Source: a virus | Strand: one strand, 5' to 3' | Length of the DNA: 64,000 bases | IMG/VR virus record: IMGVR_UViG_3300036818_000070 | Coordinates: 1 to 64,000 of that record | Shown: positions 23,154-31,687 of the stretch, piece after piece | Numbering within the stretch: the first letter of the stretch is position 1 | How the letters are laid out: each line of letters begins with the position of its first letter | Notes under the pieces: model-generated | What the model was told of the DNA's origin: nothing | Seen by the model: the letters and a program-made list of their open reading frames with translations, nothing else | Databases searched by the model: none | Translations under genes and position numbers: made by a program

Positions 23154-23859
23154 GCCGGATGGATGTTTCGTGTGACTGTGCGAGGGAGCCGACTGTCACA
23201 ACGTCGGCGCAGGCCCAGTGAAACGCCTCGGCCTGCTCGCGTTCGATCAGCGTGCGCTGCCAGTTAGCGGATGACAGCCCCTCGTGGCGCACGCCGCCGA
23301 TGTCCTCCGACCACACGTCGCCGATGAAGCCCCAGCACGAATCGAGCGTGCCTCCGTCCTCGTCTTTGACCACGTAGCCGTAGACCTCGCCGTTGTACCA
23401 GTGCGCGAACTCCTCGGCGTTCGCTTCGACATAGCTGCGAGCCATCGCCGGGTCGCCGGAGAATTGACCGAGCAGCTCGTCGGCCGTGAACATCCACGCC
23501 AGGTTCGCGCGCTCGGCATCGTCGGTCACGTCGAGCGACGCGGTACCCGAACCGTGGTTGTTCGACGCCCAGTCGAGCAGCACGACAAGTTCGACGTCGT
23601 GGTCGGCGCCGAGCGCCTGTTCGAGTGTGCGCGCCTGCCAGTCTTCGCGCTCGAAGTCATCGCTGACGTCTATCTCAAGCTCCGGCTCGGCGATCTCCTC
23701 GAAACCGTCCGGCACGTGGCCGTTATAGCTGTGATCGCCCCAGCCGACGCGCTTGCCGACCTCGTCGCGCTCGACTAGCGGGTTGTCCATGCCGCCCTCG
23801 TCGTAGTACAGCTCGACCGTGAGCCCTGCGTGCTCGAAGGTGTCGATGGGCTCCATCAC
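23149..23859 (-). CDS. Acidic conserved phage hypothetical
   Basis: 236 residues, pI clearly acidic. The segment EEFAHWYNGEVYGYVVKDEDG, followed by SCWGFIGD, resembles a recurrent phage block of unknown function. Two adjacent ATG codons open the frame, overlapping the previous stop. Confidence 0.55.
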   Translation of the reverse strand: MMEPIDTFEHAGLTVELYYDEGGMDNPLVERDEVGKRVGWGDHSYNGHVPDGFEEIAEPELEIDVSDDFEREDWQARTLEQALGADHDVELVVLLDWASNNHGSGTASLDVTDDAERANLAWMFTADELLGQFSGDPAMARSYVEANAEEFAHWYNGEVYGYVVKDEDGGTLDSCWGFIGDVWSEDIGGVRHEGLSSANWQRTLIEREQAEAFHWACADVVTVGSLAQSHETSIRL

Positions 23860-24191
23860 TCGTCCTCCGGATCATCGGCAAACTCCAGCACCGTGCGGAA
23901 GTTCGCGTAGTCATCGTCGCTGCCCTCGCGAAAATGCCGGAAGACTCCGTAGTGGTTGCCCGGTTCGTCAACAGCCGGGTCGCCGGTCAGGCCGAGATAG
24001 ACGAACACGTTGCTCAGCGGCTGGTCGTAATCGTCGTCCTCGCTGGACGGATTGAAGTACAGGTACGCGGGCGTCTCAACACTCGGGTGCGTGCAGATGT
24101 AGCCCGCGCGGCCACGTTGGTCGATGTATGGGGTATAGGTGGTCCCGTGCTCGTCGGTAGTGGCGCGAGACGGAAAGCGCGTGATCTTCAT
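23856..24191 (-). CDS. Hypothetical protein
   Basis: 111 residues; ATG 24191 has the start-associated repeat (24196-24205) 4 bases upstream. Acidic C-terminus; central segment VFVYLGLTGDPAVDEP. No family was recognised. Confidence 0.6.
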   Translation of the reverse strand: MKITRFPSRATTDEHGTTYTPYIDQRGRAGYICTHPSVETPAYLYFNPSSEDDDYDQPLSNVFVYLGLTGDPAVDEPGNHYGVFRHFREGSDDDYANFRTVLEFADDPEDE

Positions 24192-24215
24192 TAGTGCCAG
24201 ACTCCAGTTCGCTTG

Positions 24216-24380
24216 TTAGATCGGTTCGACGTCGCGGAAGACGGTCCAGTTGGTCAGCCAATCGCGGCCGGTCATTACCCACACGGCGCGCACATCGTCA
24301 ACGCGTTCGATGTCCTCGACCTCGGCCTCGTAGGTGAGTTCGACCACCGACACGACGCGCTCGGTGATGCGGACCTTCAC
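24216..24380 (-). CDS. Small hypothetical protein, 54 aa
   Basis: GTG 24380 overlaps the stop of the upstream gene as GTGA; TAA at 24216. Mixed strands and helix rich in Val, Glu, Asp and Trp. Accepted on overlap and coding-like composition. Confidence 0.5.
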   Translation of the reverse strand: MKVRITERVVSVVELTYEAEVEDIERVDDVRAVWVMTGRDWLTNWTVFRDVEPI

Positions 24381-24643
24381 GACGTCACCAGTCCGTCGAT
24401 GTAGTCCTTGGCGCTCCTAACGGCTTGGTGCCAATGGGCAACCTCGTCCCGAGCAAGCGCGAGATCATGCGCGCCGGAGTTGGGTTCGTAGATCGACCAC
24501 TCCCACACCTTGACCAGCACGGACGATCGGGTCATCACGAGGCGGGTCTCGATCAGGTGGCCGCGATACTCGCCAGTCAGGTAAGTCGGCGAGCCGGTCG
24601 CGGACGGTTCGGCCATGCGCCACTCGATGTCGTGGGCGAGCAC
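24377..24643 (-). CDS. Hypothetical protein, 88 aa
   Basis: GTG 24643 is chosen because GGGGTGG lies 5 bases upstream on the minus strand; ATG within codon 10 is an alternative. Trp-rich centre (VKVWEWSIYEP). No recognised domain. Confidence 0.5.
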   Translation of the reverse strand: MLAHDIEWRMAEPSATGSPTYLTGEYRGHLIETRLVMTRSSVLVKVWEWSIYEPNSGAHDLALARDEVAHWHQAVRSAKDYIDGLVTS

Positions 24644-24645
24644 CG

Positions 24646-25113
24646 CTACCACCCCGAGCGCGTGAGTTCGCGGCCGTCGCGGTGGATGAGTCGCCGACCG
24701 CCGTTGCTCGGGCTGCCGACGTAGTGCACGTCCGGTTCGCGGTCGGGTAGGTCGCACATCACGCGGAGTTGGTCGCGTTCGATCATGCGCAGCTCAATCG
24801 CGAAGTCGATCGGTCGTGACTCTCGCGCAACCCACTCGCCGCCGATGCGGCGCATGTGCCGATGAATGGCGCCGTTCGCTTGCGCGAGCGCCAGCGCGCC
24901 GCTGACGCCGCTCTGGTGCTGCGTGGTGGTCATCGAGAACTTGTGCAGCGTCTGACGGAACACCACGAGCCGCGAGCCGACGAGCTGTCGGTGGCAGATC
25001 GGCTCCTCGTAGCTGTAGAGCGCCAGACCGTGGGGCGCGTAGCGGATCGACAGGCTGTTCGCATGGCCGTGCTCGCCAGCGATAAATGCCTCGATCACGT
25101 CGTCGTTCGTCAT
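24646..25113 (-). CDS. Hypothetical protein, 155 aa
   Basis: ATG 25113 with the start-associated repeat (25120-25129) 6 bases upstream. The middle resembles a beta sheet with basic loops; an Arg-rich C-terminus follows. Function unknown. Confidence 0.55.
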   Translation of the reverse strand: MTNDDVIEAFIAGEHGHANSLSIRYAPHGLALYSYEEPICHRQLVGSRLVVFRQTLHKFSMTTTQHQSGVSGALALAQANGAIHRHMRRIGGEWVARESRPIDFAIELRMIERDQLRVMCDLPDREPDVHYVGSPSNGGRRLIHRDGRELTRSGW

Positions 25114-25129
25114 TGGGTCGCCAGACTCC

Positions 25130-25417
25130 TTAGTCGATGAGGGATTCGCCACAGTGCCCGCAATACGCGCCGTCTTCTTCGGCGTTACAGGCCAAGATGA
25201 CCTTCGGGAAGCCGCCCGAATCGAAGCTCTGTTCGTCGTCGCGGTCGATGCCGAATGCCTGCGCAATCTCGCCGAGATTCGCCTCGACGTTCATGCCGAT
25301 GGCAGTCGCCCAACCGTCGAAGCGCTGGCCAGGTCCCGTCGGCAGCGCCTCGATCACACAGAACGGGCAGTGGACGTCGGCTTGGTAGATGTAGCCAACG
25401 ATCGTGTCGCTTCGCAT
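25130..25417 (-). CDS. Zinc-ribbon hypothetical protein
   Basis: 95 residues; ATG 25417 with the start-associated repeat (25423-25432) 5 bases upstream. CPFC near residue 17 and CGHC near the C-terminus form a split zinc ribbon around an acidic middle. The opening VGYIYQADVHCPFCVIEAL is reminiscent of a common small phage protein. Confidence 0.6.
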   Translation of the reverse strand: MRSDTIVGYIYQADVHCPFCVIEALPTGPGQRFDGWATAIGMNVEANLGEIAQAFGIDRDDEQSFDSGGFPKVILACNAEEDGAYCGHCGESLID

Positions 25418-25450
25418 GGGTCGCCAGACTCCTGTTCGTAGGTGTGACAG

Positions 25451-25876
25451 TTACAGGCGGTAGTAGTAACTGTCGCCGTCGTACTCGATCAACGTGTAAT
25501 CGGTCGCCAGTTCGTTGGCTGCACGCTCCCAGTCGATACAGTGGAGTGGCCAGCCTGCCTGTGGGTCGATCGCGCCGATGTCCTCCGCCAGCTCGCGGGC
25601 GTAGTCTTGGAAGCCGCTTTCGGGGATCAGCGTCACCCCGTAGTTGTCCGCCGCCCACTCAAGGTCGTCGGGTCCCACATCGACGTTGGCGGTCAGTTCG
25701 CGGGCCAGCTCGACATACTTCTCAACCTGCTCGGCTTGCTCTGGCTGCGCCAGGAAGCGCTCCGTGGCATCGCTCAGTTCGCCCAAAGACATACCTTCGG
25801 TGTTGGGCACATTGCCCGACATCTCTTGGACGAGTTCGCGCCACTCGCTGGCGAGTTCGCGTAGGTCGAGCATCAC
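25451..25876 (-). CDS. Acidic ArdA-like phage protein
   Basis: 141 residues, strongly acidic. The C-terminal part LIPESGFQDYARELAEDIGA, then WPLHCIDWERAANELATDY, resembles the DNA-mimicking ArdA antirestriction fold and a common phage relative of it. True ArdA proteins are somewhat longer with a second acidic lobe, so an anti-restriction role is only suggested. Confidence 0.45.
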   Translation of the reverse strand: MMLDLRELASEWRELVQEMSGNVPNTEGMSLGELSDATERFLAQPEQAEQVEKYVELARELTANVDVGPDDLEWAADNYGVTLIPESGFQDYARELAEDIGAIDPQAGWPLHCIDWERAANELATDYTLIEYDGDSYYYRL

Positions 25877-26220
25877 AGTTCGCCTCCGTCGGCGACGGTC
25901 GCCCAGTGGTCGTACTCAGCGCGCGCGGAGATGAACACGTCGCGTGCCTCCTGTTCGGAGTCACACTCCTGCAAGGTAACGAAGCCCTGCGAATCGGTGC
26001 GGACAATCCAGCGTCCGAGGAGCGTGAAGAAGCCGGTAGGCGCTTCCGTCTCGCCTGCGGCGGCGTCGATCTCGCCATGCAGCTCCAGCTCGCAGATCGC
26101 CTCCGCGAGCGCCGGATCGCTACAGCGCTCAAACCGCCCCGGCATGCCGTCAGCGGCACGTTCGAGGCCATGCTGCTCGGCCATGCTAAGCACGGCGTCG
26201 CGCGTGAGTTCGCTGCTCAT
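25873..26220 (-). CDS. Hypothetical protein, 115 aa
   Basis: ATG 26220 with the start-associated repeat (26224-26233) 3 bases upstream. It is the first gene of the main leftward string. Its segment GFFTLLGRWIVRTDSQGFVTL reads as two beta strands and the C-terminus is a helix. Function unknown. Confidence 0.55.
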   Translation of the reverse strand: MSSELTRDAVLSMAEQHGLERAADGMPGRFERCSDPALAEAICELELHGEIDAAAGETEAPTGFFTLLGRWIVRTDSQGFVTLQECDSEQEARDVFISARAEYDHWATVADGGEL

Positions 26221-26233
26221 AGTCGCCAGACTC

Positions 26234-26636
26234 CTTGTAAGTGTTCGCTGCATCATGTCACGGCTCGGCGCGGAATGCCACGCACTCCGCCCGTCTAAAA
26301 GTCGCCAACGAGCGGAGGCACGTGAACCGTGGTCCACGGGCCTCGCTCGCTACCTGCTGCTCTGTTCGTGGTCGGCGGTGAAGCGTTCACACAGAACCGG
26401 GCAACTCTCGACTGATCGCGCCCTAGTGCGGACGTCTAATTGCGAGACTGTGTGCGTTCGCTCCGGTGCCTATTTGGCCCGGTAGATAGCTCGCGGGCGC
26501 CAACGCAGTCTGTTCGCTGCGCTCGCGTCCGCGTGGCTACGCAAGTTCACTGCTGTTCGCTCTGTTCGTCGTGCGCGAGGCGCACACGAGCGAGCCCGGC
26601 CGCGCGAGCCCCCGTGGGCACTCGCGCGGCGCTTGG
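26234..26636. other. Non-coding region with hairpins
   Basis: About 400 bases without a supported gene, between the head of the main leftward block and an isolated leftward gene. It contains a terminator-like stem at its right end and a weaker structure GAGGC...CCGTGG-T-CCACGG...GCCTC near 26312-26343. TGTTCG is repeated several times. The promoter of the leftward block probably lies here, but no clear -35/-10 pair could be picked. Confidence 0.4.
26599..26630 (-). terminator. 10-bp GC-rich hairpin after a leftward gene
   Basis: GCCGCGCGAG (26599-26608) pairs exactly with CTCGCGCGGC (26621-26630). It begins 7 bases beyond the stop of the 26637-26924 gene. There is no T tract. Confidence 0.5.
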
Positions 26637-26924
26637 CTAGGCAGTGAGCGCGTCAAGCTCGGCGCGTGTGATGACGCCCGCCGCGATAGCAGCGCCGACG
26701 GCCGCGAGCGGTAGCGCGGTCTGCGTGCTGCCGTCTTGGACGAGCAGCACGGCCGTGCCGTTCTTCGCGTGCGCGCCGCGCGTGACGTACGCGGCATCGC
26801 TGACGGCCGGGACGAGCGCGCGCGTCGCGTCGCTCGCGGCCGTATACATCGGCGCGCGTCGCGCGCTTGTGCGGAAGTCCGCGAGAAGGTCGAGCGCGGG
26901 CGCGTCAACGGTTTTGGTTGCCAT
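26637..26924 (-). CDS. Small Ala-rich hypothetical protein
   Basis: 95 residues from ATG 26924 (AGGAGC upstream on the minus strand). Ala/Thr/Arg-rich with a C-terminal helix; monocistronic with a hairpin after it. Its codon use is even more GCG/CGC-biased than the neighbouring block, matching the 27.2-28.6 kb genes. Confidence 0.55.
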   Translation of the reverse strand: MATKTVDAPALDLLADFRTSARRAPMYTAASDATRALVPAVSDAAYVTRGAHAKNGTAVLLVQDGSTQTALPLAAVGAAIAAGVITRAELDALTA

Positions 26925-27156
26925 GCGTGTAGCTCCTAGTCTGCGCCACACGTGGCGCGTAGTTTCTGACTCTGCTTAGTCCATGCCGCACGCCTCCAAA
27001 TTTGTTACAGACAGTTTCCCGTCTGGCGGTAACACTTTGAGCGGTAAGCGGCATGGAATAGGTACAGGGCAACTACAGTTGCGCCGTACTCTGCTACAGT
27101 GGAACGCAGCGGCCACATACGAGCCGCAAGTAACCACTAGACAGGAGCGCGCCACT

Positions 27157-28221
27157 ATGGCCCGTAAGTCAGCAATCAGAATCTCTAACGCCGAGATTGC
27201 AGCCGTTGAGTATGCGAAAGCAGCGCGGCGCGATCAGTTGGCCGCTGAAAACGGAAAGCAGGGGATAGACCTACTGCACCGAATCGCGGCCGAGGATCGG
27301 CGCGAGCGACTTGGCCTTATGGCTGAGCGTGACCTTTTGAAGCGCGCAGCGGATGCCGCACGGCTGGAATTGCGCGGCGCGTCATTTTCGCCCGACGATA
27401 GGCAGGATGTAGCCGCGCAGATTGTTGCCGACGTACTGGAGATGATCGGCGGAGGCATGCCGCGCCACGATGATCGGCGCGTCAGTCTGACGGCGCTGTG
27501 TGACCGCGCGAAGACTTTGCGCCGAAGCATTGAGCGCCAGCGCGCCCGCGATGACATCTCGGCGCAGGATGACGCGAACCGCTATGCGACTAGCGCCGCC
27601 GCGCTTGGGATTGATACCGACGAAACGCCCGCCGAGCGCGCCGCGCTGCTGGCGGCCGAATCTGCGGATGCCGCCGCGCACGCTGCCAGCGCGCTCTGTC
27701 GGATGCTCCGGCTAGCGGCCGAGCCCGATAGCGCGGTCTGGTGTCACTTCTATGTGCTGGCGCGCGGCAAGTCGCCCGAGGATTGCGCCGCCGAGCGCGC
27801 CGTCAGTTGGGGCGCGTGGCGCGTGCGGATGTCTCGCGGCGCGAAGCTCATCCGCGCCGCCTACAGCGCGACCGAGCTAGTGCGTCGTCTCACGCTGGGC
27901 GCACAGTGGAGCGCGACAGGCGAACTCATCTACGTGCGCGAGGATCGCAGCGCCGAGGCTGGCAGCCGTACCCGGATGCTTGCCGACGTCAGCAGCGCGG
28001 AACACTGGCGCGACTATCAACCGACAGACTCGCCGATCACGGAGCGCGAGCTACCGAAGTCGGAGCGCGTCCACCATGTGACCGCACGCAAGCGGCGCGG
28101 CAGTGAGGCCGAGCAGGCGCAGCAGCGCGCCGACTCACTGCGGAGGATCGGCGCGCATTACGCCCGTGAGTCTCGACGCGAACGCTCAGTGGCGCGAACG
28201 TCAGCACTCAAAGCAGCCTAA
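27157..28221 (+). CDS. Divergent sigma-like DNA-binding protein
   Basis: 354 residues from ATG 27157 (CAGGAG upstream); an earlier in-frame start at 26983 is unlikely. The part from about 115 to 170 (SFSPDDRQDVAAQIVADVLE, then KTLRRSIERQRARDD) has the rhythm of sigma region 2. The segment GKSPEDCAAERAVSWGAWRV, then RMSRGAKLIR (about 268-300), aligns by eye with region 4: EEIAxxLxxSxGTVxxRxxRGxxxLR. This suggests a second, divergent sigma-type regulator, or a helix-turn-helix protein unrelated to sigma. Ala/Arg-rich throughout. It is the only large gene of this accessory island. Confidence 0.45.
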   Translation: MARKSAIRISNAEIAAVEYAKAARRDQLAAENGKQGIDLLHRIAAEDRRERLGLMAERDLLKRAADAARLELRGASFSPDDRQDVAAQIVADVLEMIGGGMPRHDDRRVSLTALCDRAKTLRRSIERQRARDDISAQDDANRYATSAAALGIDTDETPAERAALLAAESADAAAHAASALCRMLRLAAEPDSAVWCHFYVLARGKSPEDCAAERAVSWGAWRVRMSRGAKLIRAAYSATELVRRLTLGAQWSATGELIYVREDRSAEAGSRTRMLADVSSAEHWRDYQPTDSPITERELPKSERVHHVTARKRRGSEAEQAQQRADSLRRIGAHYARESRRERSVARTSALKAA

Positions 28222-28350
28222 CCCCACACGGTAGGCGAGCCGCTCAGTCGAACATGCGTCCAGGACGCTAACGGCTGAGCGGCAGTTTGCCGATAATGAT
28301 TGAACAGAGCGCGCCACACTGGCCCGCCACGATCACCGGAGGATGCCACT

Positions 28351-28641
28351 ATGGCCACCACCACGCAGACAATCGAGCAGCTGAGCGCACTGGCCGAGTC
28401 AGCCGAGGCACGCGCCGCAATTTTTGCCGAGGATCACGGCACCCACAGCGCCGACGCAAGGGCAGAACGCGCAGTAGCCAGAACGTACAGGCAGCGCGCG
28501 GCCGAGCTAGCCACGTTGCGCCAGCGCGCCGAGGCACGCGAGCGGCTGCACTGCCTGCCCACGCAGGGCGCGGCGCTCGCGGATAGGATCGCCACACGCA
28601 GCCGCGCGCTGGCGGCATGGGACCGGATCGGCTACCGCTAG
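28351..28641 (+). CDS. Small helical hypothetical protein
   Basis: 96 residues from ATG 28351, with GGAGG 8 bases upstream. Ala/Arg/Glu-rich coiled-coil type. The sequence before it (28304-28326) is a degraded copy of the start region of the preceding gene (AGCGCGCCACxxTGGCCCG), suggesting a local duplication. Confidence 0.55.
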   Translation: MATTTQTIEQLSALAESAEARAAIFAEDHGTHSADARAERAVARTYRQRAAELATLRQRAEARERLHCLPTQGAALADRIATRSRALAAWDRIGYR

Positions 28642-29627
28642 CCCACAGGATCGGACACGGCCCACGCTGCCCGCCAGCGCGCCGCACACGCGGCCACAGC
28701 GGGCAGCGCAACCGCCAGCCCACCACCCACCGGAGCCCGACTCCCACGCTTCCCCAGCAGGCAGTTACAGCCCAAGGCGAGCGCGGTCGGGACGCGCGCA
28801 CCGTTGCGTCAAGCAAGCCAGCCCGAAAACCGGGCGCCTCACCCCGATGATTGGGTCACACTCCACTACGGAGTGTGACCTAGCCCCCGTTCCGCCAGGG
28901 CGAACGTGCGTTCGGCCAAATCGCCTCACCACACCCGCACTCACACCAGCCCCCTTTTGGCGCTTTGTGGGGAACTCTTACCGGGTAGCGAGAGACTGTG
29001 CATAAATCTCCTGAAACTGTTGCCGACCCGCCTATGCCGCTGCTACCCTCTCGCCAACTGTGCGTGGCAGGTGGACTGGACCGTGGCGTGCGATGCGACC
29101 AGGCATCGAGGAAGCGGTCGGCCAAAATCCGGCGCACTGTGTATTGGTGGGGGCTGCACGGGCTCGCGATCCCTCTGCATGGACGCGATCCGATGGCTGT
29201 AGGTGCGCGCGGAGCTGGCAGGGATGTCCGGCCCGCGTGCGCTGATCCGACGGCGAAGGCAACAGTGAACCGGGGCCAGATGGAACTGATCCGGCGGAGA
29301 TAGAGGCGGAGTCGCTGGGGGGTGTGCTCGTGGCGTGGGACGTCTCGCTCCACACGTAGATCGAACACCTACGGGCGCACCCCCCAGCGGACGCCGGAGG
29401 AGGGCGTCGCCTCGATCCGGCTCACTGGGCCGTCGTCCCCCGGCCGGGGGCACAGATACTAGCCACGGCGAGTCGAACTCACGTTCGGTCGCCGGGGAGT
29501 GCTCACAAGACGACACCCATGTCGGTTACCCGGTGTGGTAGTGTGCCACACGTCTTGGCGGACGACTAGCGGAGTCTGGCTACCCCTGTGGGAGTTCGCC
29601 GTGTTCACGCGAACCCCAGGAGGGGAG
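28642..29627. other. About 1 kb without a supported gene
   Basis: No frame here has both a ribosome site and protein-like composition. Visible structure: a perfect 11-bp-stem hairpin (28854-28880), a 14-bp palindrome (29437-29450), a weak promoter-like pair TTGCCG-18-TACCCT (29020-29049), an inverted repeat GTGTGG...CCACAC (29532-29550), and a plus-strand copy of the start-associated repeat (29571-29580). It could hold a regulatory region, an origin or a degraded gene. Confidence 0.45.
28854..28880. terminator. Perfect 11-bp hairpin
   Basis: GGTCACACTCC (28854-28864) and GGAGTGTGACC (28870-28880) flank the loop ACTAC. No T tract follows on either strand, so an operator is equally possible. 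Confidence 0.45.
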
Positions 29628-29975
29628 ATGGACCCATTCAAGTACCGCGACAGTGACGGCGACGAGCTGACACTGGTCGCCACCAGCGGCTTCGCGGAGG
29701 TCGTCGTCAACGGCGCGACCGTGCACCTGGCCGTCGCCGACGCCGAAGGCGCCGCAGACTGGCTCGGCAGCTTCGCGATCCAGCACGCGCCCACCGATCC
29801 CAACGCGGAGCCCACTCTCGCCCGGCGCGTCGTTGACGCGTTCAAGCGCTACGACACCGCGCTCGGGTCGGCGGCAGCCCACGGCGGTGACCGCGCGATC
29901 GTCGGCGACGAGCTACGCGCTCTCTCGCTGCTCATCAGCGAGCTAGACACGAGGCTCGGTGAGATCGGTGCCTGA
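29628..29975 (+). CDS. Hypothetical protein, 115 aa
   Basis: ATG 29628 with AGGAGGGGAG in front. Beta-rich first half (FKYRDSDGDELTLVATSG) and helical C-terminus. It opens a string of overlapping rightward genes to 33.8 kb. Family unknown. Confidence 0.6.
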   Translation: MDPFKYRDSDGDELTLVATSGFAEVVVNGATVHLAVADAEGAADWLGSFAIQHAPTDPNAEPTLARRVVDAFKRYDTALGSAAAHGGDRAIVGDELRALSLLISELDTRLGEIGA

Positions 29976-30528
29976 TCCCGCCACGTGGTACTGCAAGATC
30001 GGCGAGGTTCCGCGCGACAAGCTCCCGGAGGACTCCGACGAGCCGATGCGCGATGCCGTCGCCGCTGCCTACGAGGAGATGACGGGCGACGAACCTGTGT
30101 TCCTGTTTTCCGGCTGGGGTGCGGAGCTGACCGACGAGGAGCGCGCCGTGGTCGAGAACCGCGACCCCGGCCTCGCGGAGATCCCCGACTCCGTCACGCA
30201 GGCCGACGGCATCTACGTCATGGCCACCCGCTCGGGCGCGATGTGGCTGGAGACGTGGGAGGGCCAGGTTCGGACGGCGCTCAGCAGCGACGAGCTTACG
30301 CACGAACTGTCGCCGACCACCTACGCATTCGGCCCGTTCATCCCGGTGCCGAGTCCGCTGGACACGCTCGACGTCTACACGCGCTTCATCGAGGAGGTCG
30401 ATGCGCTCACGATCAACGCCGAGGACTCGGCGGTCTCTGTCGTCGGCGACCTGACGCGTGCAGTCAAGCGCGCGCAGCTCGTGCACGAGGGCAAGCTGGA
30501 CCCGGTCGCGCTGCGGGGTGGTGAGTGA
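29959..30528 (+). CDS. Hypothetical protein, 189 aa
   Basis: GTG 29959 is preceded by ACGAGG; GTG 29968 is an alternative nearer the previous stop. Acidic and soluble; FLFSGWGAELTDEERA and YAFGPFIPVPSPLDTLDV lie in the middle. No domain was recognised. Confidence 0.55.
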   Translation: MRSVPDPATWYCKIGEVPRDKLPEDSDEPMRDAVAAAYEEMTGDEPVFLFSGWGAELTDEERAVVENRDPGLAEIPDSVTQADGIYVMATRSGAMWLETWEGQVRTALSSDELTHELSPTTYAFGPFIPVPSPLDTLDVYTRFIEEVDALTINAEDSAVSVVGDLTRAVKRAQLVHEGKLDPVALRGGE

Positions 30529-30812
30529 TGGCGGTCAACCTCACACACGCAGAGCGCGAGGTGCTCAAGAAGTACGTCGAGCTATCCAAGGAGGACCCCG
30601 AGGGCTCGTGGAACCCGTACTTCATCGACGTCGCGCAGGCAGCCGGTGGCGACGCTGACCTTGCCTACTCGATCTGCAAGCGCCTCAAGAAGGCGATGCT
30701 GCTCGAACACCACGGCGCCGCCGGGCGGTCACTCGCTGCATCGCCCGGTTACTGGCCGACTGAGGCTGGCGAGAAGCTGATCGCCGACCTGGAGGGCGAC
30801 GATGCCCAATAG
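30528..30812 (+). CDS. Winged-helix-like small protein
   Basis: 94 residues from ATG 30528 (a GTG codon directly before is possible). HAEREVLKKYVELS, then DLAYSICKRLKKAMLLEH reads as the helix pair and wing start of a MarR-like domain. It might be a small regulator; the family is not certain. Confidence 0.5.
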   Translation: MAVNLTHAEREVLKKYVELSKEDPEGSWNPYFIDVAQAAGGDADLAYSICKRLKKAMLLEHHGAAGRSLAASPGYWPTEAGEKLIADLEGDDAQ

Positions 30813-31038
30813 CGCAATCGGCCACAGCCACAACCAGAAACCGGGCGAGTCTCCGTGGGACCTCACGATCACTCGCACCGTGACCGTCAAGAGCCCAAGT
30901 GGGCGACCGTCGCTGGAGCTAGAAGCCAAAGGCGACGACGTGATGGTCACTGTCCTGCCGCGCAACGGCAGCAAGCGCGAGCCGGTGAAGCTCGTCACCC
31001 TCCGACAGGCCATCGACGCACTCGGCGGTGACAGATGA
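30802..31038 (+). CDS. Small hypothetical protein
   Basis: 78 residues, overlapping both neighbours. Alternating strands (WDLTITRTVTVK, LELEAKGDDVMVTVL) suggest a small beta sheet. Function unknown. Confidence 0.55.
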   Translation: MPNSAIGHSHNQKPGESPWDLTITRTVTVKSPSGRPSLELEAKGDDVMVTVLPRNGSKREPVKLVTLRQAIDALGGDR

Positions 31039-31289
31039 TGGTCGATGTCGGCATGCGGGACGGCCGCACCACGTTCCGCTTCAAGTCGCGCGCCACGGCG
31101 ATCGAGATGATGCAGCGCGACCCGCTGACTATGGATGAGTCGATGACGCGGGAGGCGTGGGTGCGCTGGCATCCGGAGTCGCCGTTCATCCCGGTGCGCA
31201 TGTGCCACTTCTCGAAGAACAGCATCTCCTACGTCGTACAGGTGCCACCGGAGCAGGCGCAGGCGTTCCTGGGCGGTGATGGACAGTGA
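31035..31289 (+). CDS. Small hypothetical protein
   Basis: 84 residues, opening with two ATG codons overlapping the previous stop. Soluble, no motif. Coupled to the next gene by overlap. Confidence 0.5.
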   Translation: MMVDVGMRDGRTTFRFKSRATAIEMMQRDPLTMDESMTREAWVRWHPESPFIPVRMCHFSKNSISYVVQVPPEQAQAFLGGDGQ

Positions 31290-31687
31290 GTCGCGAGATG
31301 GAGTACTCCGACGAGGACCGCGACACGCTGCTCCTCAAGGACAGCTCGGACGACCGCGAGCGTGGGGCAGTGATCTTCGCGATCAACCACACGCAGGCGG
31401 TCCACGTCCGCACCGAGGGCGTCGCCGCGATCCACCGGTGGCTCACCGGCTGGCTCTATGGGCGGGGCGTGCTGCCCAAGCCGCCGGACTCATATGAGCC
31501 GGAGGCGATGGACCTGCTCGACACGATCCGCGAGTACGCCGACAGCGATCATGGGTTCACTCCACCAGGGGCGTTCCTCAGATGGCGCAAGGTGCTCGAC
31601 GCAGCGGAGGCGTTGCGGCACGCGATGCTTACGGCTCAACTCAAGCCAGCCACTACGTTCGATGAGGAGGGCCACCACGATGCCTGA
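31286..31687 (+). CDS. Hypothetical protein, 133 aa
   Basis: GTG start overlapping the previous stop. The first half (VIFAINHTQAVHVRTEGV) is beta-like and the second half is helical. Overlaps the MazG-like gene by 8 bases. Confidence 0.55.
   Translation: MSREMEYSDEDRDTLLLKDSSDDRERGAVIFAINHTQAVHVRTEGVAAIHRWLTGWLYGRGVLPKPPDSYEPEAMDLLDTIREYADSDHGFTPPGAFLRWRKVLDAAEALRHAMLTAQLKPATTFDEEGHHDA

Larger units (their letters stand above)
12365..26233 (-). repeat. Start-associated repeat family GGAGTCTGGC
   Basis: Minus-strand copies at 12365-12374, 13564-13573, 15585-15594, 16898-16907, 23111-23120, 24196-24205, 25120-25129, 25423-25432 and 26224-26233. Eight end 0 to 6 bases before an ATG; the copy at 15585 is inside the first codons of its gene. 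Plus-strand copies at 5658-5667 and 29571-29580 are in non-coding DNA. The left end GGAG is a ribosome site; the right end TCTGGC is conserved beyond what ribosome binding requires. Confidence 0.9.

Noticed and set aside
28880-29368. Minus-strand frame ending in a CECGCGE zinc-like motif
   Set aside because: The motif is attractive but the frame has no start codon with a ribosome site near it, and the upstream part has arbitrary composition.
29588-29656. 22-aa open frame (GTG 29588) after a plus-strand start repeat
   Set aside because: Only repeat proximity supports it; it overlaps the better ribosome site of the 29628 gene and has no recognisable product.
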